The notes: generated by a model not told the origin, from the sequence alone. Shown: positions 27,517-37,095, counted from the first letter of the stretch. The stretch: DNA of 64,000 bases from Microbacteriaceae bacterium PS02333 (GCA_029959665.1 JASCOI010000003.1:25117-89116); one strand, 5' to 3'. Program-made: numbers and translations.

Positions 27517-28844
27517 GCTGAGGTGGATCCCGTCGTGGTCGGTGCGGTGCCGTCGAACGCCTGCTCCGCGCCGGCGAGGGCGTCGGTGCGTTCGGCGAGC
27601 ACGGAGATGAGGTGGCGGCGCTTGCCCTCGACACGGTCCGCCGTCAGCACGACGCCGGACACGGTCACGGACTCGCCGGCGGTCGCCAGGTGGCCGAGCT
27701 CCTTGGTGAGCAGGCCGCCGGCGGTGTCGACGTCGTCGTCGTCGAGGTCGACGCCGAACAGGTCGCCGAGGTCGTCGATCGGCATCCGCGCGGAGATCCG
27801 CCAGACGCCGTCGGAGACCTCGACACGATCGATCACGGTGCGGTCGTACTCGTCGGAGATGTCACCGACGAGCTCCTCGATGAGGTCTTCCATCGTGACG
27901 AGTCCCGCGACGCCGCCGTACTCGTCGACGACGAGGACCAGGTGGTTCTTCGCGGCCTGCATGTGCCGCAGTGTCTCGTCGGCGTGCTTCGACTCCGGGA
28001 CGAACTCGGCTGCCCGGAGCAACGACGTCACGACCCGGCCGCCGGCGCTCTCGTTCTCGTACAGGGCGCGCGCCAGGTCGCGGAGGTAGACGACGCCGAG
28101 GACGTCGTCGCTGTCCCGGCCGGTCACGGGCATGCGGGACACCCCGGCGGCGAGGAACTCCTCCATCACCGTCGACACGGTGTCCGCCGCGTCCGCCGTC
28201 ACCATGTCGGTCCTCGGCACCATGACCTCGCGCACGAGCGTGTCGCTGAACTCGAACACCGAGTGGATCAGCTCGCGGTCGTCCGCTTCGAGCACGTTGC
28301 TCTCGGTGGCCTCGTCCACGAGCGACAGGAGCTGTTCCTCGCTCGAGACGCTCGACGTGCTGCCGTTCCGGCCCGGTGTGACACGGTCGCCGATGAGCAC
28401 GAGCAGCCCGGCGAGGGGCCCGAGGACGATGCGCACGGCGTGCACGAGACCACCGGTGACCCCGATGAGCCGGTCCGCGTGGGCTCGGCCGACGCTGCGG
28501 GGGCTCGACCCCACGAGGACGAAGGACACGGCGGTCATGATCGCCGCGGAGACGATCAGCGCGAGCCACCACGTGTCGAGGACCGAGAACAGCGCGATGG
28601 TGACGAGCACGGCGGCTGCCGTCTCGGCGAGCACCCGGAAGAAGTTCAACGCGTTGACGTGGGCGCCGACGTCGTCCCCGATCGCCTCGATCGCACGGCG
28701 GCGCTTGCTACCCCTGGCGATGTCGTCCAGATCCGCGCGGGAGAGCACCCCGAGCGCGGCGTCGGACGCGGCGAGCAGCCCGCCGAGGACGACGAGCACG
28801 AACGCCACCGCGAGCAGGACGGCGACGAGCAGCACTGCGGTCAC
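27513..28844 (-). CDS. CNNM/CorC-family transporter-associated protein with CBS domains
   Basis: A 443-residue membrane protein of the HlyC/CorC (CNNM) family, linked elsewhere to Mg2+ or other cation export. The N-terminal CNNM (DUF21) domain has four hydrophobic helices up to about residue 150. The CBS pair spans about residues 205-330 and includes [12 protein letters not shown] and [20 protein letters not shown]. The CorC_HlyC domain starts near [20 protein letters not shown]. The GTG start at 28844 overlaps the ybeY stop by four bases, and era follows with another such overlap. The family has been mis-annotated as hemolysin; toxin activity is not implied. Confidence 0.9.
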   Translation of the reverse strand: MTAVLLVAVLLAVAFVLVVLGGLLAASDAALGVLSRADLDDIARGSKRRRAIEAIGDDVGAHVNALNFFRVLAETAAAVLVTIALFSVLDTWWLALIVSAAIMTAVSFVLVGSSPRSVGRAHADRLIGVTGGLVHAVRIVLGPLAGLLVLIGDRVTPGRNGSTSSVSSEEQLLSLVDEATESNVLEADDRELIHSVFEFSDTLVREVMVPRTDMVTADAADTVSTVMEEFLAAGVSRMPVTGRDSDDVLGVVYLRDLARALYENESAGGRVVTSLLRAAEFVPESKHADETLRHMQAAKNHLVLVVDEYGGVAGLVTMEDLIEELVGDISDEYDRTVIDRVEVSDGVWRISARMPIDDLGDLFGVDLDDDDVDTAGGLLTKELGHLATAGESVTVSGVVLTADRVEGKRRHLISVLAERTDALAGAEQAFDGTAPTTTGSTSA

Positions 28845-29302
28845 CGCCCCCGGCGCTGCGCGGCGAAGGCGGTCAGGATCTCCCCCTGCAGCCCGAACAT
28901 CTCGGCCTTCTCCTCCGGCTCCGCGTGGTCGAAGCCGAGCAGGTGCAGGATCCCGTGGCACGTCAGGAGCAGGAGCTCGTCGGTCGTGGAGTGCCCGGCG
29001 GTCTTCGCCTGCGACTCGGCGACCTGTGGGCAGAGCACGATGTCGCCGAGCAGTCCGGGTGGTGTCGGGTCGTCCTCGGTACCCGGGCGGAGCTCGTCCA
29101 TCGGGAAGCTCAGCACGTCGGTCGGACCCGGTTCGTCCATCCACCGGACGTGCAGCTGCTCCATCGCCCCCTCGTCGACGAGCACGATGGCGAGCTCCGC
29201 GTCGGCGTGGACGTGCAGCGCGTCGAGCGCGAAGGCCGCGAGACGCTGGACGGCGTCGTCGTCGATCTGCACACCGGACTCGTTGTTGAGCTCGATGCTC
29301 AC
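28841..29302 (-). CDS. ybeY: endoribonuclease YbeY
   Basis: Metal-dependent RNase needed for 16S rRNA 3' maturation and ribosome quality control. It is 153 residues. The zinc-binding motif HxxxHxxGxDH is present in [17 protein letters not shown] near residue 117, and the substrate-contact segment is [19 protein letters not shown]. It overlaps both neighbours, phoH and the CNNM gene, by four bases, a conserved phoH-ybeY order. Confidence 0.97.
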   Translation of the reverse strand: MSIELNNESGVQIDDDAVQRLAAFALDALHVHADAELAIVLVDEGAMEQLHVRWMDEPGPTDVLSFPMDELRPGTEDDPTPPGLLGDIVLCPQVAESQAKTAGHSTTDELLLLTCHGILHLLGFDHAEPEEKAEMFGLQGEILTAFAAQRRGR

Positions 29303-30429
29303 CGGGTTCCTCCTCGAGGATCGTTCTGGGGGTAGGGGCTGGTCTGGCGGTCCTGCGGGACCCGGCCACGGCGCTCGGCGCGGTTCGCACCGGCCGGGTT
29401 CCCTGCCGGAGCCGTGCCACGGCCTCCCGGTCGGTGCCCGGCCTGCTCAGCGAGCCGCTGCTCGTCGTAGACGGTGTAGGCGTCCACGATGCGGCCGACG
29501 AGCGTGTGCCGGACCACGTCCTCACTGCCGAGCCGGGCGAAGTGGATGTCCTGCACCTCGGAGAGGATCTGCGTGACGAGCCGGAGCCCCGACACGTTGC
29601 CCGGCAGGTCCACCTGCGTGATGTCGCCGGTGACGACCATCTTCGAGCCGAAGCCCAGACGCGTCAGGAACATCTTCATCTGCTCCGGCGTGGTGTTCTG
29701 CGCCTCGTCGAGCACGACGAACGAGTCGTTGAGCGTCCGCCCGCGCATGTACGCCAGCGGAGCGACCTCGACCGTGCCGGCCGCGAGCAGCTTCGGGACG
29801 AGCTCGGGGTCCATCATCTCGTTGAGCGCGTCGTAGAGCGGCCGCAGGTACGGGTCGATCTTGTCCGTCAGCGTGCCGGGGAGGAACCCGAGCCGCTCGC
29901 CCGCTTCGACCGCGGGGCGCGTGAGGATGATCCTGGTGACCTCGCGCCGCTGCAGCGCCTGCACGGCCTTCGCCATCGCCAGGTACGTCTTGCCGGTCCC
30001 GGCAGGGCCGATGCCGAACGTGATCGTGTTCTCGTCGATGGCGTCGACGTAGGCACGCTGGCCGTCCGTCTTCGGCCGCACGGACTTGCCGCGGCTCGAC
30101 ACGATCGGCGTGCCGAACACGTCGGACGGGCTGCGCTGCTCGTCGATGATGCGGGCCGAGGTCGGGATGTCGGCCTGCCCGAGGTCCTGACCACGCTTGA
30201 CCATGCCCACGAGCTCGTCCACGAGCGCACGCGCACGGGCGACGTCGCGCTCCGGCCCGGTCAGGGTCACCTCGTTGCCGCGGACCAGGACCCGGACACC
30301 CGGGTACTGGCGTTCCACGGTCTTGAGGAGCCGGTCCTGCGGGCCGAGCAGCTGCACCATGGCGATGCCGTCGACACTGAGTTCCGAGACGGCTTCGGTC
30401 TCGGCGGATGCGGTTTCGTCAGCTGGCAA
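29299..30429 (-). CDS. PhoH-like ATPase
   Basis: Predicted RNA-linked ATPase, 376 residues. An N-terminal KH-like region ([19 protein letters not shown]) precedes the PhoH helicase-type domain. Walker A is [19 protein letters not shown] near residue 145, and Walker B is [20 protein letters not shown], with [11 protein letters not shown] following. The C-terminal 40 residues are Gly/Pro/Arg-rich. Co-translation with ybeY and era points to RNA processing. The 11-base overlap with the HIT gene upstream indicates coupling. Confidence 0.94.
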   Translation of the reverse strand: MPADETASAETEAVSELSVDGIAMVQLLGPQDRLLKTVERQYPGVRVLVRGNEVTLTGPERDVARARALVDELVGMVKRGQDLGQADIPTSARIIDEQRSPSDVFGTPIVSSRGKSVRPKTDGQRAYVDAIDENTITFGIGPAGTGKTYLAMAKAVQALQRREVTRIILTRPAVEAGERLGFLPGTLTDKIDPYLRPLYDALNEMMDPELVPKLLAAGTVEVAPLAYMRGRTLNDSFVVLDEAQNTTPEQMKMFLTRLGFGSKMVVTGDITQVDLPGNVSGLRLVTQILSEVQDIHFARLGSEDVVRHTLVGRIVDAYTVYDEQRLAEQAGHRPGGRGTAPAGNPAGANRAERRGRVPQDRQTSPYPQNDPRGGTR

Positions 30430-30760
30430 TGTTGCCTTCCTGCAGGTCGCCTGCGAGTACGTGCGCGTGCACGTGGAACACGGTCTGTCCGGCGGCTTCG
30501 CCGGTGTTGAAGACGAGTCGGAACTGGCCGCCGGCGCGCTCGGCGGCGATGCGCTGGGCGGTGGCGACCACGTGCGCGAGGAGGTCCGGGTCCCCCGCGG
30601 CGAGTTCGGCCACGTTCGCGTACTCCTCGGTCTTGGGGATCACGAGCACGTGGACGGGCGCCTTCGGGGCGATGTCCTCGATCGCGATGACGCGGTCGTC
30701 CTCGGCGACGACGGTCGCGGGGATCTCGCGGTCGATGATCTTGGTGAAGACGCTGCTCAT
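30419..30760 (-). CDS. HIT family nucleotide-binding hydrolase
   Basis: A 113-residue histidine-triad protein, probably a purine nucleoside phosphoramidase or dinucleotide hydrolase (HinT-like). The catalytic triad motif is VFHVHAHVLAG near residue 97, and the N-terminus SSVFTKIIDREIPATVVAED is typical of HinT. ATG 30760 was preferred over an upstream Met because it matches the family start. Its stop lies 11 bases inside phoH. Confidence 0.94.
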   Translation of the reverse strand: MSSVFTKIIDREIPATVVAEDDRVIAIEDIAPKAPVHVLVIPKTEEYANVAELAAGDPDLLAHVVATAQRIAAERAGGQFRLVFNTGEAAGQTVFHVHAHVLAGDLQEGNIAS

Positions 30761-30783
30761 TGGTCCATCGTAGAACGCACCGG

Positions 30784-31527
30784 TCACCAGCGGCCGAGCC
30801 GCGACTGCAGCACCGCCAGTGCGGCGGGCCCAGCGGTGGACGTCCGGAGCACGGTGTCACCGAGCCGGACCCGGACGGCACCGGCAGCCGACAAGCGGTC
30901 GAGTTCCGACCCGTCGATGCCGCCTTCGGGGCCGACGACCAGCGAGATCGACGTCGCGTCGGCAGGCGGCTCCCACGTCGCGAGCCGCTCGGTGGCGGTC
31001 GGGTCGAGCACGAGGAGCACGACACCCGCCGACCCCGAGGCGGACGCCGCGAGCGCTGCGGTCGTCACGGGGTCGGACACCGACGGCACCCACGACCGGA
31101 TCGCCTGCTTCGCCGCTTCGTGCGCGATCGCCTGCCAGCGGGCACGGCCCTTCGCGACCTTCGCGCCCTCCCAGCGGGAGACACTGCGTGCCGCGGACCA
31201 CGGCACGACGTGGTCGACACCGATCTCGGTCGACGCCTGCACCGCCATCTCGTCCCGGCCGCCCTTCGCGAGGGCCTGCACGAGCGTGAGCGACGGCACC
31301 GGGCGCGACGACACCAGGACGTCCGACACCGTCAGCGACAGCGCGTCGCGTCCGAGCGACGCGACCGCGCCGACGACGACCGTGCCCTGCCCGTCCGAGA
31401 GCCGCAGCGTCTCCCCGACCCGCACCCGCGACACCGTCACGGCGTGCCGGCCCTCGGCCCCGTCGAGGGTCACGGAGCCGCCGACGGCCACACCGTCGAG
31501 CGACTCCACCAGGTAGAGCGACGCCAT
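30784..31527 (-). CDS. rsmE: 16S rRNA (uracil1498-N3)-methyltransferase
   Basis: SPOUT-class methyltransferase that modifies U1498 of 16S rRNA. It is 247 residues. The N-terminal PUA-like region is followed by ALAKGGRDEMAVQASTEIGV, VVPWSAARSVSRWEG and the knot motif LVVGPEGGIDGSELDRL, LGDTVLRTSTAGPAAL. It abuts dnaJ with a one-base overlap (31527), the usual dnaJ-rsmE order. Confidence 0.95.
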   Translation of the reverse strand: MASLYLVESLDGVAVGGSVTLDGAEGRHAVTVSRVRVGETLRLSDGQGTVVVGAVASLGRDALSLTVSDVLVSSRPVPSLTLVQALAKGGRDEMAVQASTEIGVDHVVPWSAARSVSRWEGAKVAKGRARWQAIAHEAAKQAIRSWVPSVSDPVTTAALAASASGSAGVVLLVLDPTATERLATWEPPADATSISLVVGPEGGIDGSELDRLSAAGAVRVRLGDTVLRTSTAGPAALAVLQSRLGRW

Positions 31528-32639
31528 CAGAAGTTGAAGAAGCGATCGCGGAGCTTGCCGAACATCCCCTGCTGGAACCGGGCGAGCTGCGGCGGCGACG
31601 CCTTGTGCGACTTCGCGAGCTGCTCGACGAGCTGACGCTCCTTGTGCGACAGCTTCGTCGGGGTGACGACCTGTACGCCGACCCGGAGGTCGCCGCGGCC
31701 GTTCCCGCGCAGCTTCGTGACGCCACGGTCCTTCAGCACGAGCACGTCGGCGCTCTGCACGCCGGGACGGATCTCGAGCTCGACCGGGCCGTCGAGCCCG
31801 TCGATCGTCGCCGTGGTGCCGAGCACCGCGTCGGTCATCGAGACCTCGAGCGTGGCGAGGAGGTCGTCCCCGTCACGGCTGTAGACGTCGTGGTGCCGCA
31901 CGCGGATCTCGAGGTACAGGTCGCCGGACGGGCCGCCGGCGGGGCCGACCTCGCCCTGGCCGGGCATCTGCAGGCGCAGACCGGAGTCGACACCGGCGGG
32001 GACGTCGACCGGGATGGTGCGACGGGCGCGGACGCGGCCCTGGCCCTGGCAGGTCGGGCACGGGTTCGGGATGACGGTGCCGTGGCCACGGCAGGTGCCG
32101 CACGGTGCGCTCGTCACGACGTTGCCGAGGAGCGACCGGACCTGGCGCTGGATGTGACCGGAGCCGCCGCAGATGTCGCAGGTGCGCGGGCTCGTACCGG
32201 GAGCGCAGCAGGAACCACCGCACGTCTCACAGAGCACCGCCGTGTCCACCTCGACGTCCTTGTGCGTGCCGAAGACGACCTCGTCCAGGTCGACGTCGAT
32301 TCGGAGCAGGGCGTCCTGCCCGCGTTCGGCACGGCTCCGGGGACCGGAACCCCGGCCGCCGCCTCCGCCGCCGCCGAAGAAGGCGTCGAAGATGTCGCTG
32401 AAGCCGCCGGCCCCGCCGCCGAACGGGCTGTCGGCCTGCGGGCCGGCGTCGTACCGCCGTCGCTGCTCGGGGTCGCTCAGCACGTCGTACGCGTGCGTCA
32501 CGTCCTTGAAGCGCTCGGCGGCGTCCGGGCTCGGGTTCACGTCCGGGTGGAGCTCGCGCGCGAGGCGTCGGTACGCCTTCTTGATGTCGGCGTCGGCCGC
32601 GTCGCGCGGGACACCGAGGACGTCGTAGTGGTCTGCCAC
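31527..32639 (-). CDS. dnaJ: chaperone DnaJ
   Basis: Co-chaperone that stimulates DnaK, 370 residues. The J-domain has the HPD motif in ELHPDVNPSPDAAERF, a Gly/Phe region spans about residues 70-105, and the zinc-finger region follows. Of the four CxxCxGxG repeats, the first reads CETCGGSC, with Cys for the last Gly; the other three (CDICGGSG, CGTCRGHG, CPTCQGQG) are normal. The start is GTG 32639 with GAGGG upstream. It lies downstream of hrcA, so it falls under CIRCE/HrcA control. Confidence 0.97.
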   Translation of the reverse strand: MADHYDVLGVPRDAADADIKKAYRRLARELHPDVNPSPDAAERFKDVTHAYDVLSDPEQRRRYDAGPQADSPFGGGAGGFSDIFDAFFGGGGGGGRGSGPRSRAERGQDALLRIDVDLDEVVFGTHKDVEVDTAVLCETCGGSCCAPGTSPRTCDICGGSGHIQRQVRSLLGNVVTSAPCGTCRGHGTVIPNPCPTCQGQGRVRARRTIPVDVPAGVDSGLRLQMPGQGEVGPAGGPSGDLYLEIRVRHHDVYSRDGDDLLATLEVSMTDAVLGTTATIDGLDGPVELEIRPGVQSADVLVLKDRGVTKLRGNGRGDLRVGVQVVTPTKLSHKERQLVEQLAKSHKASPPQLARFQQGMFGKLRDRFFNF

Positions 32640-32765
32640 GTATCCCTCAGTTGGTTTCGTCGGTCGTCTGGTCGGTTCGGCCTGGAGGCCGTGGTCACGT
32701 CATGCGGTCGGCCCGCGTCGCTGCTGCGGTCGGGCTGGCACGGTCGGTGTGCACTGCGGCGGTCG

Positions 32766-33788
32766 TCAATTCTCTCCGAGCAGTCTGGACAGGTACCGCG
32801 CGACCGCGCGGACCGCGGCCATGTTGGAGCCGTAGTCCATGCGGGTCGGTCCGAGGACGCCCAGTCGGGCGACCTCGCCGCCTGCGGCGACGTACCCGCC
32901 GGCGACGATGCTCGTCGCGTCGAGGCCGTACTCCGCGTTCTCGACGCCGATCCGTGCGGTGACGGACACGTCGTCGAGCTGCATCTCCCCGAACAACCGG
33001 AGGAGGGTCACTTGTTCCTCGATCGCTTCGAGCACCGGGAAGAGCCCGCCGGAGAAGTCCTGCTCGCTCTTCGCGAGGTTCGCGGCGCCCGCCATCACCA
33101 GGCGGTCCTGCCGGTTGGCCGCGACCTGCTCGATCACCGTCGCGACGACGACGCCGGCGAGGGTCTGCGACTCCGGCCGGATCTGCGCCGGGATCTCCCG
33201 CAGCGCCGTCGGGACGTCGTGGAGCATGAGTCCGACGGTCGCCGCGTTGAGCACCGTGCGGAGTTCGACGAGCGCGGACTCGTCGAGCGCGACGTCGGTC
33301 TCGACGACGCGCTGCTCGACCCTGGCGGTGTCGGTGATGAGCACGACCATCAGCCGGGAGTCCCCGAGTCGGACGAGCTCGATGTGCTGCACCCGTGCCC
33401 GCACCATCGAGGGGTACTGGACGAGCGCGACCTGGTTCGTCAGCTGACTGAGCAGCCGGACGGTTCGCCCGAGGACGTCGTCGAGGTCGTTGGACGCCCC
33501 GAGGAAGGTCTCGATGGCGTGCCGCTGCGCACTGGAGAGCGGACGGGCGGCGGCGAGGTGGTCCACGAACACGCGGTACCCCTTGTCCGTGGGAACCCGC
33601 CCGGACGACGTGTGCGGCGCGATGATCAGCTGCTCGTCCTCGAGCAGGGCCATGTCGTTGCGGATCGTCGCGGCACTGACCCCGAAGGCGTGGCGCTCGA
33701 CGATCGTCTTCGACCCGACGGGCTCGCGCGAGGCGACGTAGTCGCGCACGATGGCCTTGAGGACCTCGAGGGAGCGTTCGCTGACCAA
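32766..33788 (-). CDS. hrcA: heat-inducible transcription repressor HrcA
   Basis: Repressor of class I heat-shock genes that binds CIRCE. It is 340 residues. The winged HTH has ASREPVGSKTIVERHAFGVS and AATIRNDMALLEDE, followed by the dimerisation domain with SSGRVPTDKGYRVFVDHL. The predicted start is TTG 33788, with AAGGGA eight bases upstream; no ATG or GTG fits the family N-terminus SERSLEVLKAIV. A CIRCE element and -10 box precede it, which implies autoregulation of the hrcA-dnaJ unit. Confidence 0.95.
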   Translation of the reverse strand: MVSERSLEVLKAIVRDYVASREPVGSKTIVERHAFGVSAATIRNDMALLEDEQLIIAPHTSSGRVPTDKGYRVFVDHLAAARPLSSAQRHAIETFLGASNDLDDVLGRTVRLLSQLTNQVALVQYPSMVRARVQHIELVRLGDSRLMVVLITDTARVEQRVVETDVALDESALVELRTVLNAATVGLMLHDVPTALREIPAQIRPESQTLAGVVVATVIEQVAANRQDRLVMAGAANLAKSEQDFSGGLFPVLEAIEEQVTLLRLFGEMQLDDVSVTARIGVENAEYGLDATSIVAGGYVAAGGEVARLGVLGPTRMDYGSNMAAVRAVARYLSRLLGEN

Positions 33789-33809
33789 CCCAGATCCCTT
33801 CCGTTCGTG

Positions 33810-33841
33810 CTGGCACTCGGACGTGTCGAGTGCTGATCCTA
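33810..33841 (-). promoter_or_regulatory. CIRCE operator and -10 box of hrcA-dnaJ
   Basis: The inverted repeat CTGGCACTC-N9-GAGTGCTGA (33810-33836) matches CIRCE (TTAGCACTC-N9-GAGTGCTAA) at 15 of 18 arm positions. On the minus strand a TAGGAT -10 box (33841-33836) touches the operator, so bound HrcA would block transcription start. Confidence 0.88.
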
Positions 33842-33884
33842 CGCCCGTGCACCGACGTCCCGACACTTCTCCACATCGGGTCGC

Positions 33885-33890
33885 TACGCT
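33885..33890 (+). promoter_or_regulatory. -10 box of leaderless DUF4870 gene
   Basis: TACGCT ends six bases before ATG 33897 with no ribosome-binding site between, consistent with a leaderless transcript. It is divergent from the hrcA promoter. Confidence 0.55.
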
Positions 33891-33896
33891 TCCGGC

Positions 33897-34328
33897 ATGA
33901 CCTACGGACAGCAGCCGGGCAACGGACAGCCGGGCGGACCCTGGGGCCAGCAGCCCGGCGGACCGCAGGGCCCCGGCCCCTCCTACCAGCCGCCGCAGCC
34001 GATGACGCCGGAGGACCAGCGTCTCTGGGCCACACTCACGCACGTCGGCCAGATCTTCTTCAGCTTCATCGCACCGCTCGTGGCGTACTTCGTGCTGCGC
34101 GACCGGGGCCAGTTCGTCCGCGAGCACACCCGCGTCGCGCTGAACTTCTCGATCACCATGGCGATCGCGGACGTGGTCGGCGTGATCACCAGCTGGCTCG
34201 GCATCGGCATCCTGATCATCCTCGCGGTCCGCGTCCTGACGATCGTGTTCGGCATCATGGCCGCGGTCGCCGCGAACCAGGGCCGTTTCTACCGCTACCC
34301 GCTGTCGATCGAGTTCCTCAAGAACTGA
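33897..34328 (+). CDS. DUF4870 (Tic20-like) small membrane protein
   Basis: A 143-residue protein of unknown function. The first 35 residues are a Gly/Pro/Gln-rich, low-complexity cytoplasmic tail. The DUF4870 domain has PEDQRLWATLTHVGQIFFSF, a helix ending in YFVLRDRGQFVREHTRVAL, and two further helices around residues 80-130. Family members are widespread small membrane proteins without an assigned role. It lies convergent with hemW, with four bases between stops. Confidence 0.88.
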   Translation: MTYGQQPGNGQPGGPWGQQPGGPQGPGPSYQPPQPMTPEDQRLWATLTHVGQIFFSFIAPLVAYFVLRDRGQFVREHTRVALNFSITMAIADVVGVITSWLGIGILIILAVRVLTIVFGIMAAVAANQGRFYRYPLSIEFLKN

Positions 34329-34332
34329 TCGA

Positions 34333-35592
34333 TCAGTCGAGCAGCTCCCGGACCACCGCGTCCGCGAGCAGGCGGCCCCGCAGCGTCAGGTCGAGGCGAC
34401 CCGGCGTGCCGGCCATACCCTCCCCGACTGTCTGCCCCAGCGCACTGCGGCCGTCCACGAGGCCCCGTGCGATGAGCCCCGCGACCCGGCCACGAGCCTC
34501 CTGGCGGAGCTCGGACGTCCGGAGCTCGCCGCGGACGCGCGTGGCGAGCAGCACGCGCTCGACGTACCGGGTCTCGTCGTCCAGGGTCTCGCGCCCGGCG
34601 GCCGGCGACTCGTCGGCGAGCACCCGGTTCGCGTACGCGGCCGGGTGCTTGACGTTCCACCAGCGCGTGCCGGCGACGCTCGAGTGTGCGCCCGGGCCGA
34701 CGCCCCACCAGTCGTGGCCCTTCCAGTACGACAGGTTGTGGCGGCTGGCGTGCTCGTCGCCCTTCGCCCAGTTCGAGACCTCGTACCAGCCGTACCCGGC
34801 GTCGCCGAGGACCCGGTCCGCGAGCTCGTACATGTCCGCGGCGACGTCGTCGTCCGGCGCCGGCAGCTCGCCGCGCTTGACCGCGCGGCCCATGGCGGTG
34901 CCGTCTTCGACGATGAGCGAGTACGCCGACACGTGATCGGGCTCGCACGCGATCGCCGCGTCGAGCGAGGTGCGCCAGTCGTCGAGGGATTCCCCCGGCG
35001 TCGAGTAGATGAGGTCGAGCGAGACGTCGAGTCCCAGCTGCTTCGCGAGGTCGACGACGAGCGGCACGCGTTCCGGGTCGTGGGTGCGGTCGAGGGTCGC
35101 GAGCACGTGCGGCACCGCCGACTGCATGCCGAAGCTCATCCGGTTGAACCCGCCGGCGCGGAGCGTCTCGAGCGAGGACGCGTCGACCGAGTCCGGGTTC
35201 GCCTCGGTCGTGACCTCGGCACCGGGGAGGATCCCCCACGTGTCGTCGATCGCGCGGAGGACCATCGCGAGGTCGCTCGCCGGCAGCATCGTCGGCGTCC
35301 CACCGCCGAAGAAGACCGTCGAGACCGGACGCCGCGGCACGCCGGAGCGGTCGAGCACCTGCGCGGCCCACTGGATCTCGCGGACGGCGTGTCCGGCGTA
35401 GTCGTCACGACGGACGCCGCGGAGCTCGGATGCCGTGTACGTGTTGAAGTCGCAGTACCCGCAGCGGACGCGGCAGAACGGCACGTGGACGTAGACGCCG
35501 AACGGCACGTCACCCGCGCCGGGCCCGGGGGTGATCAGGCCGTCCACGGGAGCCGGGTCGGCGATCGGCAGAGCACTCGGCATGGAGTCCAT
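34333..35592 (-). CDS. hemW: radical SAM protein HemW (heme chaperone family)
   Basis: HemW-type radical SAM protein of 419 residues, formerly annotated as oxygen-independent coproporphyrinogen III oxidase. The cluster motif CxxxCxxC is VPFCRVRCGYCDFNTYTASE near residue 38, VFFGGGTPTMLP follows, and the C-terminal HemN_C domain ends the protein. The start may be ATG 35592 or ATG 35583; neither has a strong ribosome-binding site. It is divergent from the HAD gene with only 19 bases between starts. By family it delivers heme to respiratory enzymes such as cytochrome bd, encoded elsewhere in this window. Confidence 0.93.
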   Translation of the reverse strand: MDSMPSALPIADPAPVDGLITPGPGAGDVPFGVYVHVPFCRVRCGYCDFNTYTASELRGVRRDDYAGHAVREIQWAAQVLDRSGVPRRPVSTVFFGGGTPTMLPASDLAMVLRAIDDTWGILPGAEVTTEANPDSVDASSLETLRAGGFNRMSFGMQSAVPHVLATLDRTHDPERVPLVVDLAKQLGLDVSLDLIYSTPGESLDDWRTSLDAAIACEPDHVSAYSLIVEDGTAMGRAVKRGELPAPDDDVAADMYELADRVLGDAGYGWYEVSNWAKGDEHASRHNLSYWKGHDWWGVGPGAHSSVAGTRWWNVKHPAAYANRVLADESPAAGRETLDDETRYVERVLLATRVRGELRTSELRQEARGRVAGLIARGLVDGRSALGQTVGEGMAGTPGRLDLTLRGRLLADAVVRELLD

Positions 35593-35599
35593 TGTCCGT

Positions 35600-35605
35600 C
35601 ATGAT
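35600..35605 (+). promoter_or_regulatory. -10-like box of leaderless HAD gene
   Basis: CATGAT ends six bases before ATG 35612. The spacing equals that of the other plus-strand leaderless genes here, though the box is weaker (C in the first position). Confidence 0.4.
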
Positions 35606-35611
35606 GGAGTC

Positions 35612-36319
35612 ATGGAGCACCACCCCGTCCCGACCACGGTGCTGTGGGACATCGACGGCACCCTCGTCCGCAACGCGACGTCGCCGGGCAACCTCTACCA
35701 CCTGGCCCTCGAGCGTGCGATCGGGCGCGACCTCCCCCAGCTCGTCGGGCACCAGCACGGCCGCACCGACGCCGGCATCATCGCGGAGCACGTCCGCGCG
35801 CACGACCTCGACGACGGGGTCATCCCGACCGTCAGCAGCCACCTCCGCGACCTCTCCGAGGAACGACACCGCGCCGGCGACCACCGGACGCCGGCACCCG
35901 GTGCCACCGCATTGGTCGCGCGCTTCGCCGAGATCGGCTGGCGCAACGGCCTGCTGACCGGCAACTCCGCCTACCGGGCCCGCGTGAAGCTGCTCGGCGC
36001 CGGGTTCGACGTCGACGCGTTCGACTGGGAGCACTCGTACTTCGGCGACGAGGAGATCGAGCGGGCGGGCGTCACCGCCCTCGCGGCCACCGCACTCGCC
36101 GGCACCCGCGCGGTCATCGTCGGCGACACCCCCAGGGACGGCGAGGCGGCCGACGCGGTCGGGATCCCGTTCCTCGCCGTCGCGACCGGGGTCTACGACG
36201 TGGACGCGCTGCGGCACACGAACGCCGTCGCGATCGCGCGCGACTGCGTCACGGACGCCGCCCTGATCGAGGACGCGATCGCAGCACTCCCGCCGCTCCG
36301 GCCGGTCGACGAGGACTAG
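35612..36319 (+). CDS. HAD superfamily hydrolase
   Basis: Haloacid-dehalogenase-type phosphatase, 235 residues. The nucleophile motif is VLWDIDGTLVRN (Asp12, Asp14 region), motif II is GLLTGNS, and motif IV is VIVGDTPRDGEAADAVGIP. A helical cap lies between, as in phosphoglycolate phosphatase-like enzymes. The substrate is not predictable. ATG 35612 was chosen because it sits at the standard distance from a -10 box; an in-frame ATG at 35582 lies inside the divergent hemW start. Confidence 0.88.
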   Translation: MEHHPVPTTVLWDIDGTLVRNATSPGNLYHLALERAIGRDLPQLVGHQHGRTDAGIIAEHVRAHDLDDGVIPTVSSHLRDLSEERHRAGDHRTPAPGATALVARFAEIGWRNGLLTGNSAYRARVKLLGAGFDVDAFDWEHSYFGDEEIERAGVTALAATALAGTRAVIVGDTPRDGEAADAVGIPFLAVATGVYDVDALRHTNAVAIARDCVTDAALIEDAIAALPPLRPVDED

Positions 36320-36963
36320 TCGCCGCGGAGCGCCTCGAGGTACTTCTCGGCCATCACGCGCTGCTGCCGACGCAGGAGCGGCGCGACGAACTGCCACTTG
36401 CGACTCGCCGGCTGCGAGAACTGGCGGACCTGCAGCCACACCGAGCCGTCGGCGGTGCGCTCCACCACGAACGACTCCTCACCGGACAGCGGGTGCCCCT
36501 CGAGCGTGCCGTAGGCGAACCCCTTGCGGTCGGGCTCGTCGATCACGGACACGACCCGCACCGGCGCCTGCACCGTCCGCCCGAACGCGTGCATCGTCAG
36601 CACGGCGGAGGTCCCCGCGGTGACGAGCGGCGTGCCGTCCGGCGCGAACTTCTCGACACGCGGCGTCCCGATCGACGCCGGCGCGATCGGCACCCCCTGG
36701 TCGTCGAACGTCACCGGGTTGTAGCGGACCTCGTCGTCGTCGGGCGCTTCCTCCACGTGGACGCGGATGCCGCTGCGCTCCTGGATCTGCCACGTCAGCG
36801 CCTGCGTCACCGCGGTCTCGAACCGCTGGTCGCCGTGGCCGATCCGCGAGCGCGACTCCGCCGGGACGAATCCCTCCGGCGGGTAGGTCATGAGGTCCGG
36901 CGCCTGCGTCGCACCGACCGCTCCGTAGGTCAGGGCGGTCAGGTACCCTCCGCGGCTGCTCAT
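36316..36963 (-). CDS. DUF1990 family protein
   Basis: A 215-residue cytosolic protein of unknown function. The family pattern is visible as YGAVGATQ near the N-terminus and FAYGTLEGHPLSGEESFVVE, then VWLQVRQFSQPASRKWQFV near the C-terminus. The stop overlaps the convergent HAD gene stop by a few bases. I know no established activity for DUF1990. Confidence 0.82.
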   Translation of the reverse strand: MSSRGGYLTALTYGAVGATQAPDLMTYPPEGFVPAESRSRIGHGDQRFETAVTQALTWQIQERSGIRVHVEEAPDDDEVRYNPVTFDDQGVPIAPASIGTPRVEKFAPDGTPLVTAGTSAVLTMHAFGRTVQAPVRVVSVIDEPDRKGFAYGTLEGHPLSGEESFVVERTADGSVWLQVRQFSQPASRKWQFVAPLLRRQQRVMAEKYLEALRGD

Positions 36964-37083
36964 GCGGCCATCGTACTGGGGCGCGGAGCACGGATCGAAC
37001 CGATCGGGGCTCACCTCGCACGGGTCGCCGTCCGCTTTCCGCGCGCCCCGAACTGGAGGCCGTGGTCGCCCCCGACCCGCCCC

Positions 37084-37089
37084 TATCGT
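37084..37089 (+). promoter_or_regulatory. -10 box of leaderless membrane-protein gene
   Basis: TATCGT ends six bases before the GTG at 37096, with no ribosome-binding site. This supports both the GTG start and leaderless translation. Confidence 0.55.
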
Positions 37090-37095
37090 TGGCGC

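Noticed and set aside
27513..28844. Hemolysin toxin
   Set aside because: The family name is historical. The domains (CNNM, CBS, CorC_HlyC) indicate cation transport or regulation.
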